DNA of 64,000 bases from Hafnia paralvei ATCC 29927. GTDB taxonomy: Bacteria > Pseudomonadota > Gammaproteobacteria > Enterobacterales > Enterobacteriaceae. The position numbers were made by a program, and so were the translations under genes. This document shows, in pieces, positions 26,285 to 34,341 of this stretch (position 1 is its first letter; each line of letters starts with the position of its first letter). Where the stretch lies: NCBI RefSeq assembly GCF_001655005.1, contig NZ_LXET01000054.1:186001-250000 (forward strand), written 5' to 3'. The notes below the pieces were generated by a model. It was given only the letters and a program-made list of their open reading frames with translations, was not told the origin of the DNA and did no database searches.

Positions 26285-27445
26285 TTAATCTACAATTACA
26301 TGCGGATAATAACGCGACAGATCTTGGGTGATCAGGCTGTGATCTTCTCGGATACCCATTCCAGCAGGCTGATCGTTGACCAGCCAGCTACCAATCAGCA
26401 CATAGCTGTCACCGAATTTAGGCAACGGATGGAATTGCTGAATGATCATGCCTTCCTCACCGTAAGGGCCATCGACGCTAGCCACTTCCTTACCATTCTC
26501 CACAATGCGAATATTGGCACCTTCACGGGAGAACAACGGCTTAACCACATAATGATCCAGCTCGGGCTGATTGCCATCGGCAAAATAGGCCGGTAACAGG
26601 TTAGGATGGTTAGGGAACATTTCCCACAGCATCGGCAACAACGCTTTATTGGAGATAATGCTCTTCCACGCGGGTTCTAACCAACGCACACCGGCGTCTT
26701 CCAGCTTGGTAGAGAAAATCTCGCGCATCATGAATTCCCACGGGTACAGTTTAAACAGGTTGCTAATCACCTGATCCTGCGTATCCGTGAACTGACCACG
26801 CTCACCTAAGCCAATATCTTCAATAAAGACAAACTCGGTCGCTAAGCCTGCTTCATGCGCACAATCCTGCAAATATTGCACCGTGCCGCGATCTTCATCA
26901 GTATCCTGACAGCAAGCCATATGCAGTAGGCCAAAACCATGAGCCTCTTTCAGCTCGGCAAAACGCTCGATCAGTTTCTCTTGCAGACTATTAAACTGGT
27001 CAGCGTCCTGCGGCAGTTTGCCAGCAGCTATCTGATCTTCCAGCCAGATCCATTGAAAGAAGGCCGATTCATATAAAGATGTCGGCGTGTCCGCGTTGTT
27101 CTCCAGCAGCTTAGCCGGATTAACACCGTCGTAGGCCAAATCCAGACGCGAATAAAGCGAAGGCTGCTGGGTACGCCAAGAACTACGCACAAACTCCCAA
27201 ACATGCTTAGGGATCTGGAATTTAGTCATCAGCTCATCGCTGGCGATCACCTTCTCGACCACTTTCAAACACATCTGATGGAGTTCCGCTGTGGTTTCTT
27301 CCAGCTCTTCCACCTGCGCTAGGCTGAACTGGTAGAACGCATCCTCACACCAGTAGGGCTCGCCATACATAGTGTGAAATTGGAAACCATACTCCGTGGC
27401 TTTTTCGCGCCAGTCCGGACGCTCACTAATAGGTACACGTTTCAT
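26285..27445 (-). CDS. ygiC: YgiC, glutathionylspermidine synthase-like ATP-grasp protein
   Basis: 386 residues, same length as E. coli YgiC. Related to the ATP-grasp synthetase domain of glutathionylspermidine synthetase, but without the amidase domain; its substrate is unknown. Conserved blocks include LYSRLDLAYDG, LLENNADTPTSLYE, EPAWKSIISNKALLP and PLFSREGANIRIVENG, the last being the ATP-grasp lysine/glycine region. Only 2 nt separate it from ygiB upstream, so the two form one unit. Confidence 0.95.
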   Translation of the reverse strand: MKRVPISERPDWREKATEYGFQFHTMYGEPYWCEDAFYQFSLAQVEELEETTAELHQMCLKVVEKVIASDELMTKFQIPKHVWEFVRSSWRTQQPSLYSRLDLAYDGVNPAKLLENNADTPTSLYESAFFQWIWLEDQIAAGKLPQDADQFNSLQEKLIERFAELKEAHGFGLLHMACCQDTDEDRGTVQYLQDCAHEAGLATEFVFIEDIGLGERGQFTDTQDQVISNLFKLYPWEFMMREIFSTKLEDAGVRWLEPAWKSIISNKALLPMLWEMFPNHPNLLPAYFADGNQPELDHYVVKPLFSREGANIRIVENGKEVASVDGPYGEEGMIIQQFHPLPKFGDSYVLIGSWLVNDQPAGMGIREDHSLITQDLSRYYPHVIVD

Positions 27446-27447
27446 GC

Positions 27448-28131
27448 TTAGCCACCCATGCTACGGGTGCCAGATTTACTGCTGGTCGCGGCGCTGCTAC
27501 GCTGCATCGCGCTCTGTTTTGCAACGCTCTCACCAAATCCACCGCGAGTAACGGTTGAAGTCGTGGCTGGCTTTGGTGCCATCGCGGTTTTTGGCACGTT
27601 CATAGTGCGTCCGCCTGCGGTGGCAGGGCCATAGCTCTTACCGGTCGCATCCACAAATTTGCCATTAGCCGGGCTGGTTGCTGATTTAGAGCTAAACAGC
27701 GGCTGTTGGTTATAAGCGCCGCCGCCCATCATCCGACCCATCATGTAACCCGCCATCAGAGGCATCCAGAAGCTGCCGCTCTGTTGTGGCTGAGCCTGAG
27801 TTTCGCCGTTAGTGCTAGGAGCCATACCTGCCTGAGCGGGTGCCTGAGTACACTGGCCTTCGCCAAACTCAGCAATACAGTCTTCACGCGATGCGTATTT
27901 TGGTGCCGTTTTTTCAGCTTCTTTCAGTGCGTTTTGATATGACTCTTTACACTGCGCGCTCATGGAAGGATTCGCATTGCTGCAGTCATCTGCGTTTTGA
28001 TACAGAGAAACCGTCTCATCCGTCTTCTCGCAGCCTGCCAGCATAAACACGGCGCTCACCGCAATCGCTACTGGCGCAAAACGCCAGCTCTTGCGGAAAG
28101 CAGCGCGGTTAATATTCTTAGTCCGTTTCAT
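27448..28131 (-). CDS. ygiB: YgiB, DUF1190 family lipoprotein
   Basis: 227 residues. Signal sequence with lipobox MLAGC predicts lipidated Cys34, followed by EKTDETVSLYQNADDC. Further family blocks: ASREDCIAEFGEGQC, SFWMPLMAGYMMGRMMGGG and a C-terminal Ser/Thr-rich TVTRGGFGESVAKQ. The role is unknown; ygiB and ygiC are co-transcribed near tolC in E. coli, but tolC is not here. An ERIC repeat begins 38 nt upstream of the start. Confidence 0.94.
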   Translation of the reverse strand: MKRTKNINRAAFRKSWRFAPVAIAVSAVFMLAGCEKTDETVSLYQNADDCSNANPSMSAQCKESYQNALKEAEKTAPKYASREDCIAEFGEGQCTQAPAQAGMAPSTNGETQAQPQQSGSFWMPLMAGYMMGRMMGGGAYNQQPLFSSKSATSPANGKFVDATGKSYGPATAGGRTMNVPKTAMAPKPATTSTVTRGGFGESVAKQSAMQRSSAATSSKSGTRSMGG

Positions 28132-28168
28132 TTGTGGATTTCCTCTTATTTCACAGGCCTGCTTACTT

Positions 28169-28301
28169 TATACATACCCAAATGAGCTGGAACGGCGTCA
28201 AGGCGGCAATGGAGTAACCCCCGACAAGCTTACCTCAATAAGCGATTCGGATGAGCGTAAGCCACCAACGCAGGAACAGTCTCAAATAAGAAGGGTATAC
28301 A
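28169..28301. repeat. ERIC element (enterobacterial repetitive intergenic consensus)
   Basis: About 130 bp beginning TATACATACCCAAAT and ending AAGGGTATAC. Recognisable ERIC landmarks in order are CAAGGCGGCAA, a GAGT-CCCC segment, AGCTTACCTCAATAAG (consensus AGCTTACATAAGTAAG), GAGCG and CCAACGCAG, with imperfect terminal inverted repeats. It is degenerate but clearly this family. It lies in the gap upstream of both ygiB (minus) and gldA (plus), very close to ygiB. Confidence 0.8.
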
Positions 28302-28648
28302 AAAATTGTGCCTATGTGTCCCAGATACCCGTTAGCATAGGTTAAAGCTGATTAAATTTAAAGCGTAACCGCCTATTCATCGCGTGATTTACACAGCCTG
28401 AAAGAGGAATGTGCGATAGGTCTCTCTTTCTCGCTTTCCGTCCTTTTTATCGTTCCATTTCGAAACAACATCCCTCACTATGCGTTTCAATATGAAACGT
28501 AAATCCGCTTTGTTTTTTGTTCTTTTTTTCGCCGTATAGTCATCAACAGAGAAATAACAGCACCAATAAATATCCCGCTTCCGAAGTATGGAAGCTACGC
28601 GCTTAAGTTCTAATCCGATTGCTTAGTGATTTATTGAGGAGCTTTATT
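28302..28648. other. 347-bp gldA upstream region
   Basis: No gene seen. Together with the ERIC repeat it makes the 517-bp gap between divergent ygiB and gldA. It contains two palindromic operator-like sites listed separately and, close to gldA, a CCGCTTCCGAAGTATGGAAGC segment with local dyad symmetry. No dhaR-type regulator is present. Confidence 0.5.
28452..28499. promoter_or_regulatory. Paired palindromic operator candidates upstream of gldA-dhaKLM
   Basis: A perfect dyad CGTTTCA-ATA-TGAAACG lies at 28483-28499. A related imperfect copy, GTTCCATTTCGAAAC, lies at 28452-28466, about three helical turns away centre to centre. GTTTCA-N3-TGAAAC dyads are typical of IclR-type and similar repressors. 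Position about 150 bp before the gldA start fits a control site. The cognate regulator is not in the window. Confidence 0.5.
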
Positions 28649-29749
28649 ATGTTGAAAGTAATCCAATCCCCATCCAAATATATTCAAGGTGCAAACGCGC
28701 TGCAGTCTATCGGTCAGTACGCCAAAATGCTGGCAAATAACTACTTCGTCATTGCCGATGATTTTGTCATGAAACTGGCTGGCGACACGGTCGGCAGCAG
28801 CTTAAAGCAGCACGAAGTAGAAAGTCATTTCGCCCTGTTCGGCGGCGAATGCAGCCATAAAGAAATTAACCGCCTGATTGCTGAGCTGAAAAAACATGGC
28901 TGCAAAGGCGTCATCGGTATTGGTGGGGGGAAAACACTAGATACCGCAAAAGCTATCGCGTTCTATCAAAAACTGCCGGTAATCGTGGTTCCAACCATTG
29001 CATCTACCGATGCGCCGACGAGTGCCCTTTCTGTCATCTATAGTGAAGAGGGCGAGTTCGAAGAATATCTGATGTATCCAACCAACCCAGACATGGTGAT
29101 TATGGATACGGCTATTATCGCCAAAGCGCCTGTGCGTTTATTAGTGGCCGGTATGGGTGATGCGCTCTCTACCTATTTCGAAGCCCAAGCTTGCTACGAT
29201 GCGCATGCTATTAGCATGGCCGGTGGTGAATCCACGCTTGCGGCGGTCACGCTGGCACGTCTGTGCTACGAAACACTGCTTGAGGAAGGTTATAAAGCCA
29301 AGCTCGCGGTTGAAGCTGGCGTGGCGACCACGGCAGTAGAACGCATCGTTGAAGCCAATACCTACCTGAGCGGCATCGGTTTTGAGAGCTCAGGTTTAGC
29401 GGCTGCTCACGCCATCCACAACGGTTTTACCGTGTTAGAAGAGTGCCATCACCTGTACCACGGCGAAAAAGTGGCGTTCGGTACCCTGACCCAGTTAGTT
29501 CTGCAAAACAGCAGCAGCGAACAGATCGAAACCGTCCTCGACTTCTGCTTGCAGGTTGGTTTGCCGGTTACGCTGAAAGAGATGGGCGTGAAAGCCGACG
29601 ATAAGCTGGAAGAGAAAATCATGGCTGTTGCTAAAGCGAGCTGTGCCGAAGGCGAAACCATCCATAACATGCCGTTCAAAGTCACTCCAGAACAGGTCTT
29701 CGCTGCCATTCTCGCGGCAGACCGCTTGGGCCAAGCTTGGCTGAAGTAA
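28649..29749 (+). CDS. gldA: Glycerol dehydrogenase GldA
   Basis: NAD-dependent, metal-containing (iron-type alcohol dehydrogenase family) enzyme oxidising glycerol to dihydroxyacetone. 366 residues from ATG 28649 with GAGGAG upstream; a 10-codon open extension is ignored. Metal ligands predicted at Asp171 (GMGDALSTYFEA), His254 (AAAHAIHNG) and His271 (HHLYHGEKVAFG). The NAD loop is GIGGGKTLDTAK. It heads gldA-dhaKLM, so product and next enzyme are co-located. Confidence 0.97.
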   Translation: MLKVIQSPSKYIQGANALQSIGQYAKMLANNYFVIADDFVMKLAGDTVGSSLKQHEVESHFALFGGECSHKEINRLIAELKKHGCKGVIGIGGGKTLDTAKAIAFYQKLPVIVVPTIASTDAPTSALSVIYSEEGEFEEYLMYPTNPDMVIMDTAIIAKAPVRLLVAGMGDALSTYFEAQACYDAHAISMAGGESTLAAVTLARLCYETLLEEGYKAKLAVEAGVATTAVERIVEANTYLSGIGFESSGLAAAHAIHNGFTVLEECHHLYHGEKVAFGTLTQLVLQNSSSEQIETVLDFCLQVGLPVTLKEMGVKADDKLEEKIMAVAKASCAEGETIHNMPFKVTPEQVFAAILAADRLGQAWLK

Positions 29750-29787
29750 ATCACTGGTCCACGTAAATCAAAGTGAACGACCGCAAC

Positions 29788-29816
29788 CCCTTCCCTGTTT
29801 GATTTTCAGGGAAGGG
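29788..29816 (+). other. Hairpin between gldA and dhaK
   Basis: Perfect 10-bp inverted repeat CCCTTCCCTG (29788-29797) / CAGGGAAGGG (29807-29816) with a 9-nt loop, no T-run. Probably an mRNA-processing or partial-termination element inside the operon. Confidence 0.55.
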
Positions 29817-29850
29817 TCTATCAAACACAGATTTCTTCGGAGCCTTTTTA

Positions 29851-30921
29851 ATGAAAAAGCTAATCAACCAGGTCGAAACCGTTTTGCAGGAACAAATTCT
29901 TGGATTGGTGGAAGCCCATCCTGAATTAACGCTACACCAAGAGCCCGTGTTTGTGACTCGCGCCGATGCCCCTGTGGTAGGCAAGGTCGGAATACTGTCC
30001 GGCGGCGGCAGCGGTCATGAGCCCATGCACTGTGGCTTTATCGGGGAAGGTATGCTGGATGGAGCATGTCCGGGGGAAATCTTCACGTCACCCACACCCG
30101 ATCAGATGTTCGAATGCGGCCAAGCTATTGACGGTGGCAAAGGCGTTTTGATGATCATCAAAAATTATACTGGCGACGTTTTGAATTTTGAAACTGCGGC
30201 GGAATTACTGCACGACAGTGGCACTCAGGTAGGAACCATTCTGGTTGACGATGACGTTGCCGTAAAGGATAGCTTATATACCGCTGGGCGTCGTGGCGTA
30301 GCAAATACCGTATTGATTGAAAAATTACTCGGGGCAGCCGCTGCGCGCGGCGACTCACTCGACCAGTTGGTCGAGCTCGGACATAAACTCAATAACGAAG
30401 GCCACTCTATCGGCATCGCACTTCAAGCATGTACCGTTCCTGCGGCCGGTAAGCCCTCTTTTGTACTGCCTGAAAATGTTATGGAATTCGGCGTCGGCAT
30501 CCACGGTGAGCCGGGTATTGAACGTCGTGAATTTACCACGCTCAACCAAACCGTTGACGAGATGTTTGCAACCCTGATTGCACACGGAAAATATCAGCGC
30601 ACGTTACGCTCTTGGGACCGTAAGGCTGGTGAGTGGAAAGAACAAACACAGCCTAAACACCCCCTGCAAAAAGGCGACCGCGTCATTGCATTGGTCAACA
30701 ATCTGGGAGCAACACCGCTTTCTGAACTCTATGGTGTATATCATCGCCTGCAACACTGTTGCACTGAGTTTGGCATCACCATCGAACGTAAATTAGTAGG
30801 CTCTTACTGCACATCACTCGATATGCAAGGTATCTCAATCACGCTTCTGAAAGCTGACACTGAAACGCTATCCCTGTGGGATGCGCCCGTCAATACACCG
30901 GCTTTGCGTTGGGGAATGTAA
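29851..30921 (+). CDS. dhaK: PTS-dependent dihydroxyacetone kinase, substrate-binding subunit DhaK
   Basis: Binds dihydroxyacetone covalently as a hemiaminal. 356 residues, the E. coli length. The binding histidine is His218 in GVGIHGEPG and the partner His56 in GGGSGHEP, both at the E. coli numbers. ATG 29851 follows CGGAG. Works with DhaL (ADP-bound transferase) and DhaM (phosphoryl carrier) to make dihydroxyacetone phosphate from PEP. Confidence 0.97.
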   Translation: MKKLINQVETVLQEQILGLVEAHPELTLHQEPVFVTRADAPVVGKVGILSGGGSGHEPMHCGFIGEGMLDGACPGEIFTSPTPDQMFECGQAIDGGKGVLMIIKNYTGDVLNFETAAELLHDSGTQVGTILVDDDVAVKDSLYTAGRRGVANTVLIEKLLGAAAARGDSLDQLVELGHKLNNEGHSIGIALQACTVPAAGKPSFVLPENVMEFGVGIHGEPGIERREFTTLNQTVDEMFATLIAHGKYQRTLRSWDRKAGEWKEQTQPKHPLQKGDRVIALVNNLGATPLSELYGVYHRLQHCCTEFGITIERKLVGSYCTSLDMQGISITLLKADTETLSLWDAPVNTPALRWGM

Positions 30922-30922
30922 T

Positions 30923-31552
30923 ATGTCATTGACTAAACAACAAATTGTTAACTGGCTCATGCGCTGCGGCGAAGTTTTTGCCGAACAAAAAGACTTTCTG
31001 ACTCAGCTCGATACTGAAATCGGTGATGCCGACCACGGTCTCAATATGAACCGTGGCTTCAATAAAGTCGTGGAGAAGCTGCCATCGTTCGCAGACAAAG
31101 ACATTGGCTTTATCTTGAAAAACACCGGGATGACGCTGCTTTCTAGCGTAGGAGGAGCCAGCGGCCCCCTCTTCGGTACCTTCTTTATTCGTGCATCACA
31201 AAGCACCGCGGCCAAACAAAGTTTATCGCTGAGTGAGCTGACCCAAATGCTCAAAGAGGGTGTTGAAGGTGTCGTTAGCCGCGGCAAAGCAGAACCGAAT
31301 GACAAAACCATGTGCGACGTTTGGTGGCCAGTAGTGGCATCGCTGGAAGCCTCTAGTCAAAAAGATCTGTCAGTACCACAGGCTTTGGATCTGGCCGTTG
31401 ATGCGGCACGTCAGGCACTCGAAGGCACGATTACCATGCAGGCTCGTAAAGGTCGCGCTAGCTATTTAGGCGAACGCAGTATTGGCCATCAAGACCCTGG
31501 TGCGACTTCAGCGTGGCTGATGATGCAAACCTTGGCTGAAGTCACACATTAG
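30923..31552 (+). CDS. dhaL: PTS-dependent dihydroxyacetone kinase, ADP-binding subunit DhaL
   Basis: Carries tightly bound ADP that is phosphorylated by DhaM and passes phosphate to DhaK-bound dihydroxyacetone. 209 residues from ATG 30923, one base after the dhaK stop. The Mg-binding aspartates Asp30, Asp35 and Asp37 are in QLDTEIGDADHG. The GGASGPLFGTFF and GDVWWP-like blocks are typical. The open frame begins 14 codons earlier inside dhaK without a ribosome site. Confidence 0.97.
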   Translation: MSLTKQQIVNWLMRCGEVFAEQKDFLTQLDTEIGDADHGLNMNRGFNKVVEKLPSFADKDIGFILKNTGMTLLSSVGGASGPLFGTFFIRASQSTAAKQSLSLSELTQMLKEGVEGVVSRGKAEPNDKTMCDVWWPVVASLEASSQKDLSVPQALDLAVDAARQALEGTITMQARKGRASYLGERSIGHQDPGATSAWLMMQTLAEVTH

Positions 31553-31586
31553 TCGTGTATTCCGTTCACTGCTCTAGGGATAAAGT

Positions 31587-33047
31587 ATGGTCAACATCGT
31601 TGTAGTCTCGCACAGTGCCAAACTGGCCGATGGCGTCGCTGAGCTGGCCGCTCAGATGACGCAAAACGGCTGCCGTCTGGTCGTCGCCGCTGGGGTAGAC
31701 GATCCCGATCATCCCATCGGGACCGATGCCATTAAAGTGATGCAGGCAATCGAAGAAGTATTCGATCCTTCAGGCGTATTGATCATGATGGATCTCGGAA
31801 GCGCATTGTTAAGCACCGAAACCGCGCTAGAACTGCTCGATCCTGAAATGAGCGCTAGAGTGAAAGCCTGCTCTGCCCCCATCGTTGAAGGAACTTTGGC
31901 GGCGGTGGTTGCCGCTTCAGCAGGGGCTTCATTAGCAGAGGTGGAGCGCGAAGCCCAGTCGGCATTGCAGGCAAAAAAAGCACAGCTCGGCGAGAAAGAA
32001 CCACAAGCAAAAGAAATGACCAGTGAGTCACCCACGCTACGTAGCGACGAGCGTGGCGTTAGCTGGAAAATTAACAATCCCAATGGATTGCATGTTCGCC
32101 CTGCCGCCAAGCTAGCAACGGCGATGGCTCCATTTGACGCTGAGTTGGTTTTATACAAGCTGGATAGCGTCAGAGGCAACCGCCATGCCGATCCTCGTAG
32201 TCTTAACCAGCTAGCTTTATTGCAGATACGCAAAGACGATGAGATCCGCTTAGTTGCCAAAGGTTCACAGGCCGAAGAAGCCTTAGCCGCATTTAAACAA
32301 CTCGCAGAAAGCAATTTTGGTGAAAACATCGCGCCTGATACAAACGCAGGGCAAATATTGCAGGGTAAATCCGTTATGGATACTCAGGTCAGCGCTCCCG
32401 CGTTTGTGCTACCCACGCAAGATGTCGAAGTGCCCGACCGCCAGATCTTATCCGATCGAATTGAGATTGAACAACAACGGCTGCGTCAGGCGATCGCCAA
32501 AACCTTGCAAGACCTTAGCCGACTCGCGGATCGCACAAATCAACTGCTCGGCAAACAGCACGCAGGGATCTTCGGTGCACACAGCATGTTAATTGACGAT
32601 CCCGACTTGCAAAATTCAGCGTTTAGCCGCATCGCCAGCAGTTTGTGCAGCGCAGAAATCGCTTGGCAAACGGAGCTCACCGAGATGGCAGATGCTTACC
32701 GTGAGCTAGATGATGAATATTTGCAGGCGCGTGAGCTCGACGTTCGAGATATCTTGCAGCGTACCCTGCTTCATCTGGCCGGTGAAACACAGGAAATTCA
32801 AAACCCGAGCGTTCCGTCTATTCTTCTCGCTCGCGAGCTCATGCCCTCAGATACCATTATGTTAGACCGTCGTCTGGTGCAAGGTATCGTGCTCTCTCAG
32901 GGAAATGCGCTGTCCCATTCCGCTATTTTAGCTAATGCGCTAGGTATCCCAATGATTGTCGGCGTTGGCGATAGCCTGAAACGAGCACAGGAAGGGCAAA
33001 AAATCACCCTGAATGCGGCACGCGGCGAAGTCATTTTGGGCCATTAA
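31587..33047 (+). CDS. dhaM: PTS-dependent dihydroxyacetone kinase, phosphotransferase subunit DhaM
   Basis: Multidomain phosphoryl carrier of 486 residues: an EIIA-Man-like domain (1 to about 130; active His9 in VVSHSAKLADG), an HPr-like domain (about 157-250; His169 in NGLHVRPAAK) and a truncated Enzyme I-like domain (about 270-486; His444 in NALSHSAIL). This is the E. coli-type three-domain arrangement, slightly longer than the 472-residue E. coli protein. Last gene of gldA-dhaKLM. A GC hairpin follows. Confidence 0.96.
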   Translation: MVNIVVVSHSAKLADGVAELAAQMTQNGCRLVVAAGVDDPDHPIGTDAIKVMQAIEEVFDPSGVLIMMDLGSALLSTETALELLDPEMSARVKACSAPIVEGTLAAVVAASAGASLAEVEREAQSALQAKKAQLGEKEPQAKEMTSESPTLRSDERGVSWKINNPNGLHVRPAAKLATAMAPFDAELVLYKLDSVRGNRHADPRSLNQLALLQIRKDDEIRLVAKGSQAEEALAAFKQLAESNFGENIAPDTNAGQILQGKSVMDTQVSAPAFVLPTQDVEVPDRQILSDRIEIEQQRLRQAIAKTLQDLSRLADRTNQLLGKQHAGIFGAHSMLIDDPDLQNSAFSRIASSLCSAEIAWQTELTEMADAYRELDDEYLQARELDVRDILQRTLLHLAGETQEIQNPSVPSILLARELMPSDTIMLDRRLVQGIVLSQGNALSHSAILANALGIPMIVGVGDSLKRAQEGQKITLNAARGEVILGH

Positions 33048-33056
33048 TATTCATCC

Positions 33057-33076
33057 GGCGGGGTTCTCTCCCCGCC
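33057..33076. terminator. Likely terminator between convergent dhaM and GH88 gene
   Basis: Perfect 7-bp GC stem GGCGGGG (33057-33063) / CCCCGCC (33070-33076), loop TTCTCT, without a long T-run. It sits 10 nt after dhaM and 16 nt beyond the stop of the convergent gene. Confidence 0.55.
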
Positions 33077-33091
33077 ACGATTCCTACCGTC

Positions 33092-34282
33092 TTACCAATA
33101 CATCTTCCAAACTCGCGTTGCTCGCACCAACGCTTCGAGATAAAAATAGTCCCCCCAGCTGCAGCACTCATCAATCCCCTTCCCTCCGCTGAGGTGATAG
33201 ACCGAATGCTTCAATAGGCCATCGGTTTGGTCTTCATCACCCGCTAAATAATTTTGCGTCAATGAAGATAAAATCCGCAGCGCCATTTCTTCATAATAAG
33301 CACGCTCAGGATCGAGAACCGGTAACGTCTCAAGCAGCTCCAGCAACCCGCAGACAGCAATCGCAGCAGCCGAACTATCGCGATACTGATCTGTACCAAG
33401 CAGTGCCAGATCCCAATGGCATACATCATCCTCCGGTAAGCGATTCAAGAAGTAATGTGCTAAACGACGTGAGATCTCAACGAACTCAGACTCCCCTGTG
33501 TAGTGATAAGTCAGCAAAAAACCGTAGATCCCCCATGCCTGCCCTCGCGACCAACAAGAGTCATCCGCATAGCCTTGATGGGTATTGCCATAACGAGGCT
33601 CCCCGCTGACGGTATCCATATAGTATGTGTGATAGGTCGAAGCGTCTGGCCGAATAATATATTTCGCCGCTTGATGTGCATGGGCCTGAGCGGCTGCTGC
33701 AAAACGTGGATCCCCCGTCTGCTCACTCGCCCAGTACAGCAGCGGCAAATTCATATTGCAGTCGATGATCATGCGTCCATGCTGATCTGGATCGTTAAGA
33801 TCTCCCCATGCTTGAATGATCTGCGCCGTGGAGCTATAGCGCTCAAGCAGAGCCTCTGCCGCATGCAAAGCAAAGCAGCGAGCATCACGATTACCGGTCA
33901 ATCGCCACGCACTCACACAAGAGAGCGTATAGAGAAAACCAAGATCGTGAGTGTCGGTATCTATGCGATGAGTGATTCTATGTCCAAAAGAACGCACTTG
34001 TTTTTCTGCCGCTAGCCGAAATTCTTCACGACCACTCAGCTCCCACGCCAACCAAAGTTGTCCCGTCCAAAAACTGGTTGTCCATTCCTCGTTTTCGGTC
34101 AGCTTATAGCGTCCTTTCTCACAGGTTTCTGCGGGGAATTTGTCACCGAAAGCATGGAGATTGTGCGACAGCTTTTGCAGAACGCAACTCTGAGCCAGCT
34201 GTAATTGGTGCTTGAGCGCAGCGCGATCAATCCGATTTAACTCTATTGGCCGCAAGGGCTCTTTAATAAGATTAATTAACAC
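33092..34282 (-). CDS. GH88 family unsaturated uronyl hydrolase
   Basis: 396-residue (alpha/alpha)6-barrel enzyme of the glycoside hydrolase 88 type, which removes the 4,5-unsaturated uronic acid left by polysaccharide lyases from the non-reducing end of oligosaccharides. The two catalytic Asp of the family are seen as Asp113 (THDLGF) and Asp174 (MIIDCNMNLPLL); their 61-residue spacing equals that of Bacillus UGL Asp88/Asp149 as I recall it. Other blocks: GYADDSCWSRGQAWGIYGF, DSSAAAIAVCGLLEL and DECCSWGDYFYLEAL. No signal peptide, so cytoplasmic. Last gene of a three-gene unit with a transporter and a DUF2264 protein. Confidence 0.9.
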   Translation of the reverse strand: MLINLIKEPLRPIELNRIDRAALKHQLQLAQSCVLQKLSHNLHAFGDKFPAETCEKGRYKLTENEEWTTSFWTGQLWLAWELSGREEFRLAAEKQVRSFGHRITHRIDTDTHDLGFLYTLSCVSAWRLTGNRDARCFALHAAEALLERYSSTAQIIQAWGDLNDPDQHGRMIIDCNMNLPLLYWASEQTGDPRFAAAAQAHAHQAAKYIIRPDASTYHTYYMDTVSGEPRYGNTHQGYADDSCWSRGQAWGIYGFLLTYHYTGESEFVEISRRLAHYFLNRLPEDDVCHWDLALLGTDQYRDSSAAAIAVCGLLELLETLPVLDPERAYYEEMALRILSSLTQNYLAGDEDQTDGLLKHSVYHLSGGKGIDECCSWGDYFYLEALVRATRVWKMYW

Positions 34283-34341
34283 CAGTTATCTCCCTTAAGT
34301 TATCGATAGCCCTAAATCATTCAAGTGCTGAGGTAAAAAGG

